From: Vreelandella piezotolerans
Lineage (GTDB): Bacteria > Pseudomonadota > Gammaproteobacteria > Pseudomonadales > Halomonadaceae
Length of the DNA: 64,000 nucleotides
Assembly (NCBI RefSeq): GCF_012427705.1
Contig: NZ_CP048602.1
Location: 2,356,001 to 2,420,000 of the forward strand
Reading direction: 5' to 3'
Shown here: in pieces, positions 57,718 to 64,000 of the stretch
Layout of the letters: the number at the start of each line of letters is the position of its first letter
Numbering within the stretch: the first letter of the stretch is position 1
Notes under the pieces: generated by a model
What the model saw: only the letters and a program-made list of their open reading frames with translations
Database searches by the model: none
What the model was told of the DNA's origin: nothing
Program-made: the position numbers and the translations under genes

Positions 57718-57848
57718 GTCGGCTGCTAAACCGCTGACCAAGCAGCAAAAGACTTGGCGATCAGCCTGAGAAGTACTCGACAGAAAGTAGTGGCAAATGC
57801 CACTTTCCGGTAAGCTCTTGCCGATCGATTTTATGAGGTAACGTAACT

Positions 57849-58700
57849 ATGTGGCGCCTACTCAGGCTATCTGCACTTTCTTTGTCTGCCCTGATGTTTG
57901 CGGGCTGCTCCGACCCCAAGGTGGATACGAGCTCCATGCCTGCCGCGGTGGTATCGATCGAAAAAGTGCGCGAGTCGCTGCCCACTTACAAGCGCGACGA
58001 GTTCGATACCGCGGTCAAAATCATTGCCATGTCATCGTTTAGCGGTATCGATCCCTTCAATCCCCAGCGCATGAACGCGGCTGAAATTGCCGAATCGGCC
58101 AATGCGTACATGCATGGGCTGACAGGAGATGAAATCATCGAGCGCGCCGACAGCATGCTACGCGAACGACGCGCGCGTGAACGCGAGCAAGCGTTGCGCA
58201 CGCTCAATCGTCTCGAAGCCAAACAGGCTAACGCTCAGCGTGACCAGGAGCGCTTGGCACAAATCCGCATCGATAACGCTCGCTACTACCTTGCCACTAG
58301 CCCCTTTGGCGCGCTAGAGCCAGTGATCGAATTGGCCGTAACGAATGGCACGGATCACACTATCTCAGAGCTCATGCTGCGTGGGTTACTGGAAAGCCCC
58401 GAGCGGGATATCGCCTGGGTGGATCAAACCTTCTACTACGTGATTTCAGGGGGGCTAGCGCCCGGCGAAAGCGCCACCTGGAGCCTAGCACCCAACCGTT
58501 TCGGGCCCTGGGGCAACGATCAAATTCCCCGCAATGCCGAACTATCGCTGACCCTCTTGGGCGTCAACGATGCCAACGGCGAGCCGCTATGGAACGCGCC
58601 ACCGCTCACCGACAGCGAGACGGAACGACTCACATCGCTGCGCGAGGAGTATGAAGGAATACGCCCTCAAACCGCAGATAGCGGCGCTAGCGATGATTAA
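57849..58700 (+). CDS. DUF6694-like lipoprotein
   Basis: 283-residue protein with a lipoprotein signal ending LMFAGC (Cys at about residue 19). A helical central part contains LTGDEIIERADSML and a basic, Arg-rich coiled-coil stretch; the C-terminal half (about 150-250) is beta-rich and ends with an acidic tail. The start segment SSMPAAVVSIEKVRESLP resembles small lipoproteins grouped as DUF6694. Function unknown. Own transcription unit, between terminators of mrp and serB. Confidence 0.7.
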   Translation: MWRLLRLSALSLSALMFAGCSDPKVDTSSMPAAVVSIEKVRESLPTYKRDEFDTAVKIIAMSSFSGIDPFNPQRMNAAEIAESANAYMHGLTGDEIIERADSMLRERRAREREQALRTLNRLEAKQANAQRDQERLAQIRIDNARYYLATSPFGALEPVIELAVTNGTDHTISELMLRGLLESPERDIAWVDQTFYYVISGGLAPGESATWSLAPNRFGPWGNDQIPRNAELSLTLLGVNDANGEPLWNAPPLTDSETERLTSLREEYEGIRPQTADSGASDD

Positions 58701-58715
58701 CAGATAGCCACTCAT

Positions 58716-58752
58716 AAAACGGCGGCGCTGAGCAGATCAGCACCGCCGTTTT
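58716..58752. terminator. Bidirectional terminator between the DUF6694-like gene and serB
   Basis: AAAACGGCGG (58716-58725) pairs with CCGCCGTTTT (58743-58752), with an inner stem GCTGA/TCAGC. The A and T ends suit termination from both sides of this convergent pair. Confidence 0.88.
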
Positions 58753-58770
58753 CACCGATCTGTCGCCGAC

Positions 58771-59688
58771 TTAGAGAAGCTCAGCGTCGCTATAGCCCAG
58801 CAGATACAGCACGCCATCCAGCCCCGCCACGGAAATGGCTTGTCGCGCTTCTGCCCGCACTAGCGGTTTGGCGCGAAAGGCAACCCCCATGCCTGCCGTC
58901 GCGAGCATTTTTAAATCGTTTGCGCCATCGCCCACGGCAACGGTCTGCGCCAACGGCACCCCTTCCCGCTTGGCGATCTGCGTCAGCAGCGCCGCTTTAC
59001 GCTCCGCATCGACGATGGGCTCCTGCACCGCGCCGGTCACTTTGCCCTGCTCGATGACCAACTCGTTGGCATGAATTTCGTCGAAACCCAGCCGCTCCTG
59101 CAAATAGCGAGCGAAATAGGTAAAGCCCCCGGAAAGAATCACGGTTCGGAAGCCCAAGCGTTTCAAATTGACCAGCAGGCGCTCGACGCCCTCCATGAGC
59201 GGCAGCTCTGCGGCAATGTTCGCCAGTACCGACTCTTCGAGACCTTCCAGCTTGCTCATGCGCTCGCGGAAACTGGCTTTGAAATCCAGCTCGCCGCGCA
59301 TGGCTCGCTCGGTCACTTCTGCTACTTCTTCACCGACGCCATGGCGCCGGGCCAGCTCGTCGATCACTTCCGCCTCGATCAGCGTCGAGTCCATGTCGAA
59401 GCAGGCCAAACGCGGCGCCTCGCCGGAGCGGAGTGGCTGTACGACGAGATCCACACCATGGGTATCTCCTAGCGCCAGCGCCGCCTGACGCAGCGCCGTG
59501 AGCGATTCGGGCGCGCCGCTGACGTGAAGCTCCAAACAATCCATGACGCTACCACGTGCCGTGTCAGCCAACGTCTGGCGACGCTCCTCCTGTAGGCCAA
59601 ACTGCTCCATGAGCGACGCCACTGCCAGCTCCACCGTTGCCGTCAGGCGCGGCGCTATCAGCGTGACCACCACATTCCCGCGTGCCAT
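58771..59688 (-). CDS. serB: Phosphoserine phosphatase
   Basis: 305-residue HAD-family enzyme doing the last step of serine synthesis. The catalytic motif DMDSTLIEAEVIDELA places the nucleophile at Asp98 and the acid at Asp100; motif II is VILSGGFTYF and motif III GDGANDLKML. The N-terminal 90 residues form an ACT-like regulatory domain. Starts three bases after the parC stop. Confidence 0.96.
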   Translation of the reverse strand: MARGNVVVTLIAPRLTATVELAVASLMEQFGLQEERRQTLADTARGSVMDCLELHVSGAPESLTALRQAALALGDTHGVDLVVQPLRSGEAPRLACFDMDSTLIEAEVIDELARRHGVGEEVAEVTERAMRGELDFKASFRERMSKLEGLEESVLANIAAELPLMEGVERLLVNLKRLGFRTVILSGGFTYFARYLQERLGFDEIHANELVIEQGKVTGAVQEPIVDAERKAALLTQIAKREGVPLAQTVAVGDGANDLKMLATAGMGVAFRAKPLVRAEARQAISVAGLDGVLYLLGYSDAELL

Positions 59689-59691
59689 CCG

Positions 59692-61944
59692 TTACTCCCC
59701 TGCTTCTAAACGATCGACTTTTTGGAAACCTCGCGGCAGCTTACTGCCCCGCCGCCCGCGCTCACCGCGATAATACGCGAGATCGTCCGCTTTGAGCGTC
59801 AATTTACGTTTGCCAGCATGAATGATCAGTTCACTTCCTTCCGTCACGATGGCGATGTCGCGCACGAACTCTTCCCGGCGCGACGCGCGGGGGCCGGGGA
59901 TATCGAGCATTTTGTTGCCCTTGCCCTTGGCCATTTCCGGCAACTGATCCAGAGGAAACAGCAGCAAGCGCCCCTCATTGGAGACCGAGGCGACCCAAAG
60001 TCCCTCGCCCTCCGGCACCTCGATGGGAGGCATGACGCTACACCCCTTGGGCACGCTGAGCACGGCTTTACCCGCCTTGTTTTTGCCCGTGAGCGCTTCG
60101 AGCTGAGCCACGAACCCGTAACCGCCGTCGCTGGCCAGCAGAAAGCGCGTGGTAGGCGGCGCAAGCATCAACCCCGCCATTTGTGCCCCGGCAGCGACAT
60201 TCACGCGGCCCGTCACCGGCTCGCCCTGCCCTCGTGCACTGGGTAAGTTATGTGCCGCCAAGGTATACGCGCGGCCCGTATCGTCCAACAGCACCAATGG
60301 CTGGTTGGTCTTGCCACGCGCAGCGAGACGAAAGCCATCGCCCGCTTTATAAGAGAGCCCCTCCGGGTCGATATCGTGGCCTTTGGCCGCACGAATCCAC
60401 CCCTTATCCGACAGCACGACGGTAATCGGGTCGGCGCCCAGCAGCTCCACTTCTGACAGCGCCTTGGCTTCGCTGCGCTCGACCAGCGGCGAGCGGCGGT
60501 CGTCGCCATGTTCTTTACCCGCAGCGCGAATCTCTTTTTCGATCAGCGTGGTGAGCTTGGCGTCGCTCGCCAACAGCCCTTGCAGGGTCTTCCGCTCTTT
60601 CTCCAGCTCGTCCTGCTCACCGCGAATCTTCATCTCTTCCAGCTTGGCGAGATGACGAAGACGCAGCTCGAGAATCGCTTCTGCCTGACGCTCGCTCAGG
60701 CCAAAGGCACTCATCAGCGCAGGTTTGGGCTCATCCTCTTCACGGGTGATACGAATCACCTCGTCGATGTTCAGATACGCCGTGAGCAGGCCTTCCAGAA
60801 TATGCAGCCGATCTTCCACCTTGCCAAGGCGGTGCTCCAAGCGGCGGCGCACGGTGGCACGGCGGAAACGCAGCCACTCCCCCAGCATGTCGGTCAGCGG
60901 CATCACCCGCGGGCGCCCATCCAGGCCGATCACGTTCATGTTGACCCGCACGTTCTTTTCGAGATCCGTGGTGGCAAACAGGTGCGCCATCAGCGATTCG
61001 ACATCCACACGGCTCGAGCGCGGCTCGATCACCAGGCGGGTTGGCTCTTCGTGGGTCGACTCGTCGCGCAGATCGGCGACCATGGGCAGCTTCTTCGCCT
61101 GCATTTGCGCGGCGATCTGCTCCAACACCTTGGCACCGCTAACCTGATAAGGCACGGCGGTAATGACGATATTGGCCTCTTCGCGCACGTAGCGGGCGCG
61201 CAGCTTGACCGAGCCACGGCCGGTCTCGTAGAGCTTACGCAGATCCGCTTTCGGCGTGATGATCTCTGCATCCGTCGGGAAATCCGGGGCAGGGACGAAC
61301 GCCATCAAGTCCGCCGTGGTGGCCTCGGGGTGACGCAGCAGATGGCAAGTGGCCTCCACCACCTCGGAGACGTTATGGGGCGGAATATCGGTGGCCATGC
61401 CCACGGCAATCCCGGTGCCCCCGTTGAGCAGCACGTGGGGCAGCCTCGCGGGCAATACCACCGGCTCCTGCATGGTGCCATCGAAGTTGGGCGCCCACTC
61501 CACGGTGCCCTGGCCCAACTCACTCAGCAACACCTCGGCAAATTTGGAAAGCTTGGCCTCGGTGTAGCGCATGGCCGCAAACGATTTGGGGTCATCGGGG
61601 CTCCCCCAGTTACCTTGGCCATCCACCAGCGGGTAGCGGTAGCTGAACGACTGCGCCATCAGCACCATGGCTTCGTAGCAGGCGCTATCCCCGTGGGGAT
61701 GGAACTTACCCAGCACGTCACCCACGGTACGCGCCGACTTCTTGTACTTGGCATTGGCGTGCAGCGCCAGCTCGCGCATGGCGTAAATGATGCGCCGCTG
61801 TACAGGCTTCATGCCATCGCCAATGTTGGGCAACGCGCGGTCTAGAATGACGTACATCGAGTAGTCGAGGTACGCTTTTTCGGTGTAATCGCGCAGGGAC
61901 AGACGCTCGATGTCGCCCTCCGCTACCTGAATATCCATGGTCAT
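59692..61944 (-). CDS. parC: DNA topoisomerase IV subunit A
   Basis: About 750-residue subunit that cuts and rejoins DNA to decatenate daughter chromosomes. The catalytic Tyr is in [11 protein letters not shown]; the quinolone-determining region [12 protein letters not shown] has Ser and Glu at the usual positions, the drug-sensitive state. The C-terminal beta-pinwheel contains the long linker to LPRGFQK. Start options are ATG 61944, ATG 61938 and a TTG at 61962 that overlaps the parE stop; 61944 is chosen provisionally. Downstream of parE, upstream of serB. Confidence 0.95.
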   Translation of the reverse strand: MTMDIQVAEGDIERLSLRDYTEKAYLDYSMYVILDRALPNIGDGMKPVQRRIIYAMRELALHANAKYKKSARTVGDVLGKFHPHGDSACYEAMVLMAQSFSYRYPLVDGQGNWGSPDDPKSFAAMRYTEAKLSKFAEVLLSELGQGTVEWAPNFDGTMQEPVVLPARLPHVLLNGGTGIAVGMATDIPPHNVSEVVEATCHLLRHPEATTADLMAFVPAPDFPTDAEIITPKADLRKLYETGRGSVKLRARYVREEANIVITAVPYQVSGAKVLEQIAAQMQAKKLPMVADLRDESTHEEPTRLVIEPRSSRVDVESLMAHLFATTDLEKNVRVNMNVIGLDGRPRVMPLTDMLGEWLRFRRATVRRRLEHRLGKVEDRLHILEGLLTAYLNIDEVIRITREEDEPKPALMSAFGLSERQAEAILELRLRHLAKLEEMKIRGEQDELEKERKTLQGLLASDAKLTTLIEKEIRAAGKEHGDDRRSPLVERSEAKALSEVELLGADPITVVLSDKGWIRAAKGHDIDPEGLSYKAGDGFRLAARGKTNQPLVLLDDTGRAYTLAAHNLPSARGQGEPVTGRVNVAAGAQMAGLMLAPPTTRFLLASDGGYGFVAQLEALTGKNKAGKAVLSVPKGCSVMPPIEVPEGEGLWVASVSNEGRLLLFPLDQLPEMAKGKGNKMLDIPGPRASRREEFVRDIAIVTEGSELIIHAGKRKLTLKADDLAYYRGERGRRGSKLPRGFQKVDRLEAGE

Positions 61945-61951
61945 CGGGGGG

Positions 61952-63946
<1,995 letters not shown>

Positions 63947-64000
63947 TCAACACGATAGACCGCGCCTAAACGCACACAGGATAGCGGAAAAGCAAAAAGC

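Noticed and set aside
60508..61845. A 445-codon frame antisense to parC
   Set aside because: A by-product of high GC opposite a conserved gene; no recognisable domain and no ribosome site.

Overview
The window reads as chromosomal DNA of a moderately GC-rich gammaproteobacterium, most likely a halophile of the Halomonas/Vreelandella type. This is inferred from the gene order, the Mrp Na+/H+ antiporter operon, the hfq-hflX-hflKC, parCE and efp-epm sets, and the general protein character; no database search was run. Almost all of it is ordered core genome. I see no tRNA or rRNA gene, insertion sequence, prophage, integrase or CRISPR array.

Layout. 1-12.8 kb: the end of gatB, sixA-gpsA, htpG behind a sigma-32-like promoter, a YkvA protein, slt, a LysE-type exporter, a cold-shock protein, an acidic repeat-bearing lipoprotein, a lipid kinase, pepN and yajQ. 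13.0-26.8 kb: a lone cobalamin adenosyltransferase, then on the minus strand the block nnr-tsaE-ami-mutL-miaA-hfq-hflX-hflK-hflC-hisZ-purA. 26.9-34.4 kb: queG, orn, rsgA, a rhodanese, psd, and the complete EF-P beta-lysylation set (epmA, efp, epmB).

34.4-46.3 kb is the most interesting region: a guanidine-assimilation operon. It starts with a guanidine-I (ykkC) riboswitch whose 3' end is shared with an intrinsic terminator. Then follow an ABC transporter (binding protein, permease, ATPase), two DUF1989 carboxyguanidine deiminase subunits, a biotin-dependent guanidine carboxylase, a 2-oxoglutarate/Fe(II) oxygenase, an unrecognised 241-residue protein and allophanate hydrolase. In the 75-base gap before the carboxylase gene lie two hairpins, each with an ACGA loop, matching the guanidine-II (mini-ykkC) riboswitch. 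The operon therefore appears to be sensed twice: by class I at transcription of the whole unit, and by class II at translation of the carboxylase. The oxygenase and the unknown protein are translationally coupled between carboxylase and hydrolase. I propose that the oxygenase releases guanidine from an alkylguanidine, which would extend the pathway upstream of free guanidine.

46.5-64 kb: a two-gene PQQ-dependent dehydrogenase (a small membrane protein plus a periplasmic catalytic subunit), leuA, a voltage-gated cation channel with an acidic TFEDWTD filter divergent from the six-gene mrp operon (fused AB, C-G), a DUF6694-like lipoprotein, serB, parC and parE.
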